Source of the DNA: Anthopleura xanthogrammica
Taxonomy: Eukaryota; Cnidaria; Anthozoa; Actiniaria; Actiniidae
Length of the DNA: 64,000 nt
Assembly (NCBI GenBank): GCA_964019055.1
Contig: OZ025216.1
Coordinates: 3,346,501 to 3,410,500 of the forward strand
Direction: 5' to 3'
This document shows, one piece after another, positions 57,701 through 64,000 of the stretch (position 1 is its first letter; each line of letters begins with the position of its first letter). The notes beneath the pieces were generated by a model. It was not told the DNA's origin. It made no database searches and was given only the letters and a program-made list of their open reading frames with translations. Position numbers and translations under genes: made by a program.

Positions 57701-60700
57701 TATAAATTACTATTGATAAGTATTGCTGATGTCTTTCTTATTTTTAAACCGAGAAAAATTTATAGGCAAGAATTGTATTTCCAAGATTCTGCCAATATCC
57801 TACAAAGATCTTGCCAAGATACTACAAAGATTTTGAAAAGATCCTACAGCAATCTTGGCAAGATCCTACACTAATCATGGCAAGATCTTACAAAGATCTT
57901 GCCAAGATTCTACAACAAATATAGCAAGAATCTTGACAAGATCCTGCAAGATCATGAAAAGAACTTGCCAAGAACTGTGACAAGATCTTGCAGGATCTTG
58001 CAGGATCTTGCAGAATCTTGCAAGATCTTGCACGATTTTGACAAGATTCTTGCCATGATCTTGTCATGATCTTGTCATGATCTTGCCATGAAATTGCCAA
58101 GAATCTTGCCAAGAATCTTGCCAATAACTTGCCAAGAATCTTGCCATGAATCTTGCCAAGATGTTCAACCTGGGCAGGCTTGGCCTCGTTTATACGTCAG
58201 CTATCCACAGACACCATTAAAGGTCTGTGGGGTTGGTTGTCATTCAACTTGCACATTCTTTACATTACAGTTGGCTGTTGCTAATGATTTTCAAAAGTCA
58301 ACTGTAATGTATAGTTTGTGCAAGTTGAATAAAACCAATGTTTTGAAATCCCACAGACTTTAAATGGTGTTTTTGAACAGCTCACTTCTAAACGAACCAT
58401 GAGTCCATGGTCATTAAAAACAGCTGTTTGCATCAAATGTGAAACTGTTGTATTGTATTTAACTGGCAGTGACTTCAATCTCCTTCAGGCTGCTACAAAA
58501 TTAACATATTTATAGTACACTCGACAAAATTACTCGATTCTGATTGGTCTAGAGGAGTACAATTAGAGCGTTAATTGGTACTCCGCGGGAGTACCAATTA
58601 GGTCGCTATGGAAACACGGCCAAAAGCGGCAAATTTCCCCAGTGAAATGAGTGAAATTCCCAAAAAAATAAGTGTTTTATAGATTAAAATGCAAAAATTT
58701 CAGAAAACTGTTCAATACACACATAGGAAGGCCTCAAATTATGATAACTAGACAAATTCAAGACCTAATAAATCATGTTTTGTAGTAGAAAGTCGTTTTT
58801 TCTTTCTAGTTTTCGCCAAACAATTTGAGTTGGAGTTTTGAATATTCTCGTTTTACTACCTGTTGTCTTCTGTGGTCTTCTCGAAAAATATATTCAACAC
58901 CACATCTACAATAATTGTACAATATGTAGAAAACAGCTAACAATAGTTTTAAAGCAAATTTCTTTCCGTTTAGCGAAAAAAATACAGCGAGTAGAGGCTC
59001 GTTTTTTGTTTTGAAAATAGTTAAGATCAAATCTTACCGGCAAACTGTCGAGTAGTTGTAGAGAGACGAATTCAGCTATTTATCACGAGTTAATTGATCC
59101 TGTAAGTTGTCAATCCAGTCTTGAAATAATAAAATCTTCAGATAATTCACCATTCAAAAAAAATAGCAGCGAAATTCTTCAAGCTACAGGAGGGAATAAT
59201 ATCCAAAGCACATGGTCTGATCACTGGCGACTCGTTCACGGCAAGCTGTACTTCAAAACTTTTAACTTGAACGACATATTTGTCGCTTTTATCCCTTTTG
59301 ATGTTGTCCAGCTAACTTGTTTTAAAAGAAAGTATTTTTGAAATTGTGTTTTTGCAGTTATTAGCAAATGCTAAGAGGAAAAAAACTTAAATTAGCGAAC
59401 TGTAAACTCTCAACTTTCACTTAGTTTTCACACAATACGTTTTCAAAGAAAAGTCGCTTCTTGATTCGCTGTTTAGCTGTCAGTACTGTCATTCAATAGT
59501 TGTAAACATGCATTAAAATGGCTTTTTACTTCAGATGTAAAATTATTTTCTAGTATTTGTAGTTCAAATCATACATAAAATACTAATCTAAAAAGGTTTT
59601 ACAGCAACGTTAACACTTTCTATGCTGTTCTTGGCTTAGCGTTCTTGGAGAAGGGTCGGTTATAGCAAAGGCAATGAAGATCAATGAATCCCTTCGCTTC
59701 GCATGTTTTATAAAATTTTGTCGAGTGAACTATAAATAAAAAATCGCACGACCTTCTCGTACAATTTGGAATTAATAGGCACTCGTAATGTTTTGAAAGT
59801 TCTTTAATTGCACTCGCCTAAAGGCTCGTGCAATTACAAGAACTTTCAAAACATTACTCGTACCTATTAATTTCCAAATTGTACTCGAGGTCGTGCGATT
59901 TCCTATACAAATACATTCAAAGCTCTCGTATGCGACCACCTCAGGAAATCAAAAAAGTGGTCCTAACTAGAGCTGGTCGTTAATGAGAATGGGCTCTCAA
60001 AAGTGGCAATACGAACAAGATTGCTTACGAGAGTGGTCGGAAGGAGAGCTTTGACTGTAGTCAAATGAATGAGAGAGAGAAAGGGAGGATGGAAGTAAAG
60101 GAAGGAAAGAAAAAGAAAGAAAGAAAAAAAAAATATAGAAATAGCTAGAATAAAAAAAGAAATGGATAAAAAAAAAAAAAATATCCAATGAATATGCAAA
60201 TAAATACTCACTCCTCAAAGACTGTTTTCGTTGGGTTAGAAGATCCATTCAAATTTGATTCCTCCTAAAGAAAGGTTACAAACAAATATACATGAAGAAT
60301 AATTTTGTTTCTTTTGTGTACACTTTATTTCTTTATTGCTAATCCTAGTAATAATCTTATGCATTACCATGGCAACCAGCTTCCAATCATGGCACCTTGA
60401 ACAAACCATTATTAAATGCTCAAGTAACTAACTAGTTGCCTAGTAACTGATTTCACTATTTCAAAAATTATATACATTTTGTTACAGTACAAATAAGACT
60501 CTAATAAGATTTCTTTTCTTTTCTTTTTAGGATATGAACAGTACAATTTTTACCTGACCACAATTTGAACATTCAACAAAAATATTGCATTGGTCACTAA
60601 CTTTTGGTAAAATCAAAATTTGAAGTTTGTAAGCACTAATAAAGAAATCTCTATGCATTGATGCAAGGCTTAAAACAATGGCTGGTCATCAGACAATGTC

Positions 60701-62048
60701 CAGAATTGGAACTTGTCTGGTTAAATCTTTGCTTTGCCAGACATTTTCACAAGTAACGTTGAGCCAGAAACGTGGTATGGATGCCAAATCATGACCGGCA
60801 AACGATCAGCTATTATTTTAAAGCCCTGTAATGCGAAGTCTTTATACAGTTATCCTTATGAAGATTGTACATCTTAATTTAACATGTGAGCAAAGTTTGT
60901 TGGGTCTCTCCCTTTATTTGAGGGGTTTTTTTCAGGGTTCTCTGGTTTATTTCCCTTCGTAAAATTCCAATCTAAGCTGTGATTCAGCCTTGCCCCAACT
61001 TACATTAGCTCAGAGTTTGTTTCAGGGTATCAATAACCAACTTTGTGATAGTAAATACTTATAAAAAAATAATAGCATGGAAACATAAATTTTAGCAGAA
61101 ATAACACTCATGATATCTCGCCCACGGCTTGTAAAATAAAACTTATCATATTCATACAAATGTTTATGCACTGCTACCTATAATTATCAGATAATTATTT
61201 TATTATTACTGGAAAAACTAATTCAATAACACATGAAATAAGCTAAAAAAAATTATGTATAAAAATAAATGAATAAATATAATTTTTTTAAAACATGATG
61301 ACTACAGTATGTTTACGAGGAAATCAAGTGCTTCATCTTTCTTCTAGAAAATTATTTCTGACTTCAACTGAATAGTGACACGATAAAAGATCGATCAGGT
61401 AGTACTTAGTGGATTAGTAGTTGAGAAATAGCAAAATTTTATTCAAAATGGTTTACAATGATTTCAGCCAACCAGAAATCGCCAGATACTTATTTCATTT
61501 GGAACTGTAAATAATCGTTTTTCAACAGGTTAATCTTTTCAATACTTTACTTCCTATGGAAAATTCTCAAAATAGATAAGTTTTATTAATTTGTGATCAT
61601 AGAGGAAATTATTTTCGAAATTTCAAAGAATTGTTGGAGTTTCGTAATGTTGTGATGGGAGACGTGGAAGTTGTACAGTTCGTTTGGGTTGAAACCCTGT
61701 TTTAAAATCTTCCTTCAAGAGCGATTACTTAAATCTTGTAAGACAAGAGTTGACACACTTACCGGTACATTTTCATGTCCTGTAGAAGACTCAGCACGGG
61801 AATCAGAACCCGTAAAATTTAAATTCGTAGGTACAACAGAAGTGTTTTTATGAGTTTTCTTCACCGCTGGACTTGAAGATGGCGTCCGCTTTTGTTGAAA
61901 TTTTTTCAGCTTTGAAAGAAAAAAGACCAAAATTAATAACACAGAGCTAAAGTAGGATAGCTAAAGAAATGATCCAAGTGCAAAGATAGTGGATTCGTAC
62001 CCGTTTTCTGGCAGCGGCCAGCTTTTCTTCTCGTTCACTATCAGCCAT
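38527..62048 (-). CDS. GOLGA2: Golgin subfamily A member 2 (GM130), complete 33-exon gene
   Basis: A long coiled-coil cis-Golgi tether that binds p115 by its N-terminus and GRASP65 by its C-terminus. CDS exons in gene order (all GT-AG, phases agree): 62001-62048, 61763-61909, 60212-60264, 55293-55379, 54360-54393, 54038-54067, 53774-53827, 53186-53266, 52681-52719, 52411-52473, 51466-51559, 50987-51093, 50462-50581, 50130-50210, 49706-49795, 49062-49169, 48546-48633, 47883-47998, 47263-47288, 46652-46777, 46081-46147, 45440-45553, 45001-45063, 44461-44535, 44174-44251, 43517-43600, 42853-42949, 41903-42192, 41166-41327, 40697-40876, 40077-40179, 39813-39919, 38527-38982 (about 1155 aa; human 1002). 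GM130 blocks: [74 protein letters not shown] and [13 protein letters not shown] small extra exon of length divisible by three could be missed. Confidence 0.93.
39210..39362. repeat. Hairpin MITE (AAGCCTGGTTC family), copy 1
   Basis: AAGCCTGGTTCACACTAACG and GTTGTGAATCAGGCTT are inverted, with inner CAGACTCAGT/ACTGAGTCTG. A relative with the same ends is at 47682-47862. In the last GM130 intron. Confidence 0.78.
39511..39679. repeat. AGCAGATTTCGTATG-family MITE, copy 1
   Basis: The ends AGCAGATTTCGTATGAGTGT/GAAAAG and CATACGAAAACTGCT are inverted; the interior has CGGCACGG words. A sister element in reverse orientation is at 44693-44850, and a decayed one near 53345-53474. Confidence 0.78.
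39712..39795. repeat. CCCAGTTC-GATCTCATGAG hairpin MITE, copy 1
   Basis: ACCCAGTTCAAACGTTGATC/TCATGAG is inverted at CTCATGAGAAGATCGACGTT/TGCACTGGGCC. A sister element is at 63149-63271. Confidence 0.8.
40350..40636. repeat. Inverted-repeat element with CAACATTGTTGCG arms
   Basis: The left arm (GTGTAAAAG, AAAATCCTGCAAGTTGTCGT then GCAACATTGTTGCGTTG) is the inverse of the right (CAACGCAACAATGTTGCGCG then ACAACTTGCAGGATTTT, TTTTACAC). The open frames seen across it are by-products of the repeat. Confidence 0.85.
41403..41575. repeat. CAGACCACGTG-family MITE, copy 1
   Basis: The core GCCCATTTCAGACCACATGA/CATTCCCTTGAG through AAGAGTGGCATCACATGGTC matches the reverse of 62507-62667 closely, but both outer ends have decayed. 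Confidence 0.75.
42281..42469. repeat. Hairpin element with GAAAGCGCTC arms
   Basis: The left arm (CCATTTTCGAGATTCGCGAG then CGCTTTCAAAAATATCGCAG) is mirrored by the right (CTGCGATATTTTTGAAAGCG then CTCGTGCATCTCGAAAATGG). Arms are about 60 bases and nearly perfect. Confidence 0.87.
42627..42817. repeat. CAGACCACGTG-family MITE, copy 2, TA-flanked
   Basis: The ends GACCTCTTTCCC and TAGGGCC lie next to TA on both sides. Inner arms CCCATTTCAGCCCACGTGTC/ATTC and GGGAATGACATGTGGTCTGT/AATGGG are inverted. Confidence 0.8.
42993..43250 (+). repeat. tRNA-derived SINE
   Basis: The head GGTGGAGTAGCGGTGAGAGC/GCTCGCCTCTCA resembles a tRNA A-box region and GCGTTCGAGCCCCGT (about 43051-43065) a B box. The body continues GTGAGTAGAGTTGTTTGTTG to TCCCAGGTTCTCCGCTGGTT/TTCCTCCCTC. 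Body fragments recur at 47470-47545, 53480-53600 and 60885-61000, and a reverse copy at 27630-27785. This is a Pol III retroposon and not a functional tRNA: no cloverleaf acceptor stem is present. Confidence 0.75.
43268..43381. repeat. Hairpin MITE (CGAAACAATGGTTT family), copy 2
   Basis: CACGAAACAAAGGTTCCAAG/TCGAG and CTCGACTTGAAACCACTGTT/TCGTG are inverted; same family as 24111-24217. The ends GCTTGGATG and CATCCAAG extend the hairpin. Confidence 0.8.
43640..43900 (+). pseudogene. 5'-truncated LINE (CR1/L2-like) 3' end with ACTTT tail
   Basis: The frame ending at 43839 encodes [38 protein letters not shown] and FKYNISL. This resembles the C-terminal end of ORF2 of CR1/L2-type non-LTR retrotransposons (a conserved RTxRFxxSF block near the stop). 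It is followed by AATAAAGATT and a short ACTTT simple repeat (about 43870-43893), as expected of a LINE tail. Upstream ORF2 is missing, the common result of 5' truncation. It is antisense within a GM130 intron. Confidence 0.72.
44693..44850. repeat. AGCAGATTTCGTATG-family MITE, copy 2
   Basis: The ends AGAGCAGTTTTCGTATGGCT and TTCACACTTATACGAAATCT/GCTCT are inverted; the interior has GTGCCGTG words. Reverse orientation to 39511-39679. Confidence 0.82.
45790..46010. repeat. Dispersed repeat pair with 52795-52890
   Basis: GCCAGGACTGATGATTTTTC/ATCTCTGCTTC at about 45841 matches GGCAGGACTGAAGACTTTTC/ATCTCTGCTTT at about 52840. Nature unknown; both are in GM130 introns. Confidence 0.6.
46441..46566. 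repeat. GACCCC-family MITE, copy 6
   Basis: The hairpin arms CAAAGCAGCTCAATTTGGAG/GACAAAAC and GTTTTGTCCTCCAAATTGAG/CTGCAT are inverted; TA flanks both ends (CATA before, TATA after). It lies in a GM130 intron, 85 bases before exon 20 on the genomic axis. Confidence 0.87.
46839..47093. repeat. 50-bp minisatellite, about 4.6 units
   Basis: The unit GCCTGGTAGATCGCATCAAG/AGTCCACCTGGTGTTCACCC/ATACAACGTT recurs at exactly 50-base spacing (phase points 46894, 46944, 46994, 47044). Copies are almost identical. In a GM130 intron. Confidence 0.92.
47682..47862. repeat. Hairpin MITE (AAGCCTGGTTC family), copy 2
   Basis: AAGCCTGGTTCTCACTCACA and GTTAGAACCAGGCCT are inverted, with inner CAAGCTGACACAAGCA against TGCTTGAGTCGGCTTG. 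Confidence 0.72.
48101..48442. repeat. ATGG tetranucleotide array, 300 bp perfect
   Basis: Positions 48101-48400 are an uninterrupted 4-base repeat (75 units), followed by about 40 imperfect bases. As 4 is not a multiple of 3, every frame cycles through the same tetrapeptide and is open on both strands. It lies in a GM130 intron and is expected to be highly length-variable. Confidence 0.97.
49872..50060. repeat. CAGACCACGTG-family MITE, copy 3
   Basis: The arms GCAGACCACGTATCATTCCC and AAGAGAATGACATGTGGTCT/GAAATGG are inverted; the inner arms TTTGTTTAACAG... and CAAACAAAG follow the pattern of copy 2. Confidence 0.75.
51637..52290. repeat. GAT/ATG trinucleotide array, about 650 bp
   Basis: A perfect GAT run lies at about 51670-51764 (about 31 units), flanked by a long imperfect region (GATGAT, GACTGATGAT, GATAACTGATGATAAGTAA). 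In the imperfect part, longer units of about 110-120 bases are repeated (for example around 51960 and 52085). In a GM130 intron. Confidence 0.93.
52795..52890. repeat. Dispersed repeat, partner of 45790-46010
   Basis: Shares TTTACTGGCAGGACTGAAGA with the 45.8-kb copy; only about 95 bases align. Confidence 0.55.
54481..54767. repeat. Long hairpin element (287 bp)
   Basis: The left arm (TACAGTGCTTTTCATAATTC, then TTCATTCCAATC, GAGCGATAAAGAAATTCCCA) is inverted at the right (TGGGAATTTCTTTATCGCTC, GATTGGAATGAACTCAG, GAATTATGAAAAGCACTGTA). Arms are about 120 bases with modest divergence. Confidence 0.88.
54888..54996. repeat. GACCCC-family MITE, copy 7 (internal deletion)
   Basis: The ends GACTCCTTTCATGTGACGTC and TGATGTGCTGCAAGGGGTC flank a shortened hairpin that lacks about 20 bases after GGAGGACA. 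TA precedes the left end. Confidence 0.85.
55047..55192. repeat. CAGACCACGTG-family MITE, copy 4
   Basis: TCTTGGTGCATTGTTTACCC then ATTTCAGACCAC on the left is mirrored by TGGTCTAAAATTGG and ATTACACCAAGA on the right. Confidence 0.77.
55578..58178. mobile_element. Foldback transposon with AAGATC repeat arms, 2.6 kb
   Basis: The outer ends CCCAGGTTGAACGTCTTGGC (about 55582) and GCCAAGATGTTCAACCTGGG (about 58155-58174) are inverted. The left arm (55600-56410) is about nine units of a 78-base repeat made of TGCCAAGATCATGGCAAGAT words. The right arm (57770-58150) carries the same words inverted in shorter units. The middle (56420-57760) is unique, non-coding and AT-rich. No transposase frame is seen. 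The architecture resembles FB-type foldback elements. It lies in the 4.8-kb GM130 intron between exons 3 and 4. Long open frames over the left arm arise because the unit is close to 78 bases (26 codons). Confidence 0.82.
58511..59734. mobile_element. Non-autonomous terminal-inverted-repeat element, 1.2 kb
   Basis: The ends TATAGTACACTCGACAAAAT and ATTTTGTCGAGTGAACTATA are inverted. Inside the left end there is a small palindrome (TTGGTACTCCGCGGGAGTAC/CAA). There is no transposase frame. It lies in a GM130 intron and directly abuts the hairpin at 59740-59902, with which it may form one composite. Confidence 0.7.
59740..59902. repeat. Hairpin element with AATCGCACGACCT ends
   Basis: AATCGCACGACCTTCTCGTA/CAATTTGGAATTAATAGG is inverted at CCTATTAATTTCCAAATTGT/ACTCGAGGTCGTGCGATT, with inner TTTTGAAAGTTCTT and AAGAACTTTCAAAA. 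Arms are about 75 bases. Confidence 0.87.
60270..61760. other. GM130 intron 2
   Basis: AT-rich intron with a SINE body fragment (about 60885-61000) and no other recognised feature. Confidence 0.6.
62001..62048 (-). CDS. GOLGA2: GM130 exon 1: p115-binding / basic N-terminus
   Basis: It encodes [16 protein letters not shown], aligning without gaps to human GM130 residues 1-16. Exon 2 continues [14 protein letters not shown], giving a basic cluster equivalent to the p115- and importin-alpha-binding region and a Thr25-Pro26 at the position of human Ser25-Pro26. Confidence 0.93.
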
Positions 62049-62506
62049 TTTGGAGCGACATTTTGGTTTTGCCAACAAAGCTGAATAAATTAACAGCCTC
62101 ACTTCCATGCAGTCAGCTGATTCGGACTCAGGCTACTCTATGAGTTGTAACCACTCGGTTAATATTGGACACAGGAAATCCATGTCAATAGCAAAGAAGA
62201 ACAATTTAGTTCGAGAAAATTGAAATTCGCTAATTAAATTGCCACGCTGAAGATAATATGACACAGAACTACCGACCAATATTTATACACGTCGTTACTG
62301 ATATCCCCCCCCCCCAAAAAAAAAAATTAAAAAAAGGAAAATTAAAAATTTTTGCGAATATTTAGGGGGGAGGTATACAGGGGGCCGGGATGTCCTAGAT
62401 TGCCAGTAACTTCCAGCCCTTGACTAGTTATTTGCAAATTTTTTTCCTCTTCAATTTATTGAGAAGGGGGAGAGGATCCTGGATATGCAGCTAATATAAA
62501 GGAATA

Positions 62507-62667
62507 GACCTCTTTACCTTCGTTGTTTGTTGTGCCCATTTCAGACCACGTGATGCCACTCTTGGGAGTTGATTCTTTCATGTGTAAATATTTTAACAAA
62601 AGAACATTTCTCAAGGGAATGTCATGTGGTCTGAAATGGGCAATTTGCATACGAAGGTAAAGAGGTC
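62507..62667. repeat. CAGACCACGTG-family MITE, copy 5, complete and TA-flanked
   Basis: The best copy of the family: ends GACCTCTTTACCTTCG and CGAAGGTAAAGAGGTC, arms GTGCCCATTTCAGACCACGT and ATGTGGTCTGAAATGGGCA, TA on each side, total 161 bases. Confidence 0.88.
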
Positions 62668-62790
62668 TATTTTTAGCATTATCTTAATGGCTCGTACAGG
62701 GGTTCTATCACCAAAAGAAATTATCGAATGGAATGACATGCTTTCAGGCATTGTATTAGCTACAAAACTCAAAACAATCCCGGCTTAACT

Positions 62791-62833
62791 AGTCCTCCAA
62801 ATTGATCTGCCTTGGCGTCACGTGCGACGGGTC
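62791..62833. repeat. GACCCC-family MITE, partial copy
   Basis: Only one arm remains (GTCCTCCAAATTGATCTGCC then TTGGCGTCACGTGCGACGGG). Confidence 0.65.
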
Positions 62834-62955
62834 TTTTAATCGTGAACAGCAGAAACCGGATGTCACGTGACTTACTCGCCCCTGTAGAACGCGGTGAGAT
62901 AATGAGCGGAGCCGCAACGGAGCAAGTTATATACTTTAATAATCATGAATATTTA

Positions 62956-62990
<35 letters not shown>

Positions 62991-63148
62991 CTTATAATTA
63001 ATTTTCTTAATTTACTTATTTGGTCTTATTGACATATAGAAAATCAACGGTGGCCTTGTTGATCTTAAGGTTACCGCTGATCAGTGAGAAAACGACAACC
63101 CTCTTAGGTTTCACAAACACTGAAGGTGCACTGTTCTCAATGCAGCGT

Positions 63149-63271
63149 CAGGCCCAGTTCAATGCTCGATCTCATGAGCCGAACCTAATGACATCAAAGA
63201 AGACCATCTTATTATATATCGTTTCCAATGCATACGGCTCATGAGAAGATCGACGTTGGAACTGGACCTTA
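63149..63271. repeat. CCCAGTTC-GATCTCATGAG hairpin MITE, copy 2
   Basis: GGCCCAGTTCAATGCTCGAT/CTCATGAGCCG is inverted at CGGCTCATGAGAAGATCGAC/GTTGGAACTGGACC. Same family as 39712-39795. Confidence 0.83.
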
Positions 63272-63608
63272 TTTTAGACGTAAAAGATATTTCTCATTTT
63301 ATGAATTTTTCTTTCAAAACTTTAACGCACGGGTGAATCTAATGGGTACTTGGGTGATGACTGAACCCACATGAAACACTATCCTCCCCCCTCCCCCTAA
63401 GAAATTCTATTTGTCCCTGCTGTTCAAGGTTGTTTCTTTATCAAATTTTTAGTGACAGGGTACAGACAATTAAACCAAGTCACGACTCGAGATGACATCA
63501 ATCGCTCGGTTACTCAAAAAGGCGACGACCGTATTTCTGCTCGGCTCAACTTTGGAAGCCCTCGTTAATCAGGCGAGCCTTCAGTACTCATAGCATGCGG
63601 TGTAGTCC

Positions 63609-63987
63609 CTAAACATAACAGGTTCCCGGGCAGGTTTTAGAGACTTCCCCAGCCATGTTCTTATTCTTGACTTCAGACCAACTGACTAAATCTCCTTCAC
63701 TGGTCAGCGGTTGACAACTCGACGCCATGCTCGCGATTTCATTTACAGGCAAAAAGGTTGACCAGATATTAAAGTTGCTGATTTTCCCAATGAATGCAGC
63801 ACCCAAATCAGATCTCCTACAGATGTTTAGGCTCCCACTTCCTACTATTGAACCCCCAGTTAAGAAGGAGTGTCGGCTATCTATGAGCTGTCCGTTGCGA
63901 TAGCTGGAAACTTTGCCGTCTGTGTTCCTCCATGCAATGCACAAGTGTTGCCAGTTACCATCTCGTTTGATGCCCATGTTAAGTGCT
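63609..63987 (-). CDS. Pentraxin-domain protein, terminal exon (gene continues past window)
   Basis: The C-terminal exon of a protein with a pentraxin (concanavalin-like) domain, probably secreted or extracellular. The splice acceptor is CAG at 63988-63990 and the exon carries one leading base of a split codon, so the ATG at 63977 is internal and not a start. Family marks: WQHLCIAWRNTDG (pentraxin HxCxxW), a YRNGQ turn, GSLNIC, and FIGKISNFNIW matching the G-I-x-x-x-N-x-W strand. The Ca-binding stretch that reads QEQD in CRP is CRRSD here: the Asp is kept but the Glu/Gln are not, so calcium-dependent ligand binding is doubtful. The end is Cys-rich (CQPL, TCPGTCYV). It could be a pentraxin, or a multidomain protein ending with this module. 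Confidence 0.8.
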
Positions 63988-64000
63988 CTGGAAATAAATC

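Larger units (their letters stand above)
62049..63608. other. Region between GM130 start and the pentraxin gene
   Basis: It should contain the GM130 5' UTR and promoter just above 62048; I see no TATA box. It holds a C/A-rich tract (62305-62335), MITEs at 62507-62667, 62791-62833 and 63149-63271, and a TGT trinucleotide run (62960-62990). Confidence 0.5.

Overview
The window looks like nuclear DNA of an invertebrate animal, most likely a cnidarian and probably an anthozoan (coral or sea anemone). It is AT-rich and has intron-rich genes with GT-AG splicing. The orthologues are typically metazoan: a SUCO/SLP1-type SUN-domain protein, the golgin GM130 and a pentraxin domain. There is a tandem family of single-exon rhodopsin-class GPCRs and a dense layer of short inverted-repeat transposons. 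The phylum is inferred from protein flavour and repeat style and was not tested by a search.

Layout. (1) 1-12.4 kb, + strand: four intronless class-A GPCR paralogues (7-1146, 4075-5211, 6364-7506, 11324-12391) with co-duplicated flanks, including a decayed reverse-transcriptase remnant upstream of copies 3 and 4. (2) 12.4-26.2 kb: mostly intergenic. It holds two single-exon genes I do not recognise (15981-17027, a basic disordered protein; 21943-22485, 180 aa) and many hairpin-type MITEs. (3) 26.2-36.2 kb, - strand: a complete 10-exon SUCO-like gene (about 1535 aa) with a signal peptide, acidic/Ser-rich linker, SUN-like domain, one giant 2.2-kb disordered exon, coiled coil, one membrane segment and a cytosolic tail. 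(4) 38.5-62.05 kb, - strand: a complete GM130/GOLGA2 gene that I could assemble into 33 phase-compatible exons (about 1155 aa). Its introns carry MITEs, a LINE 3' end, a tRNA-derived SINE, a 300-bp perfect tetranucleotide array, a GAT-rich array, minisatellites and a 2.6-kb foldback element. (5) 63.6-64 kb, - strand: the terminal exon of a pentraxin-domain gene that runs off the window.

The genes do not form a pathway. SUCO acts at the ER/nuclear envelope, GM130 at the cis-Golgi, and the GPCRs at the plasma membrane. The most unusual content is the receptor cluster, with altered DRY, CWxP and NPxxY signatures in all four copies, and the repeat landscape: at least ten inverted-repeat families, several flanked by TA. 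GM130 also shows two notable ends: a Thr-Pro exactly where human GM130 has its mitotic Ser25-Pro site, and a CxxC pair just before the hydrophobic C-terminus.

Limits: exon boundaries come from reading splice sites and phase by eye. UTRs, promoters and poly(A) sites are mostly not resolved. Family identities rest on recognising conserved blocks, not on a database search.
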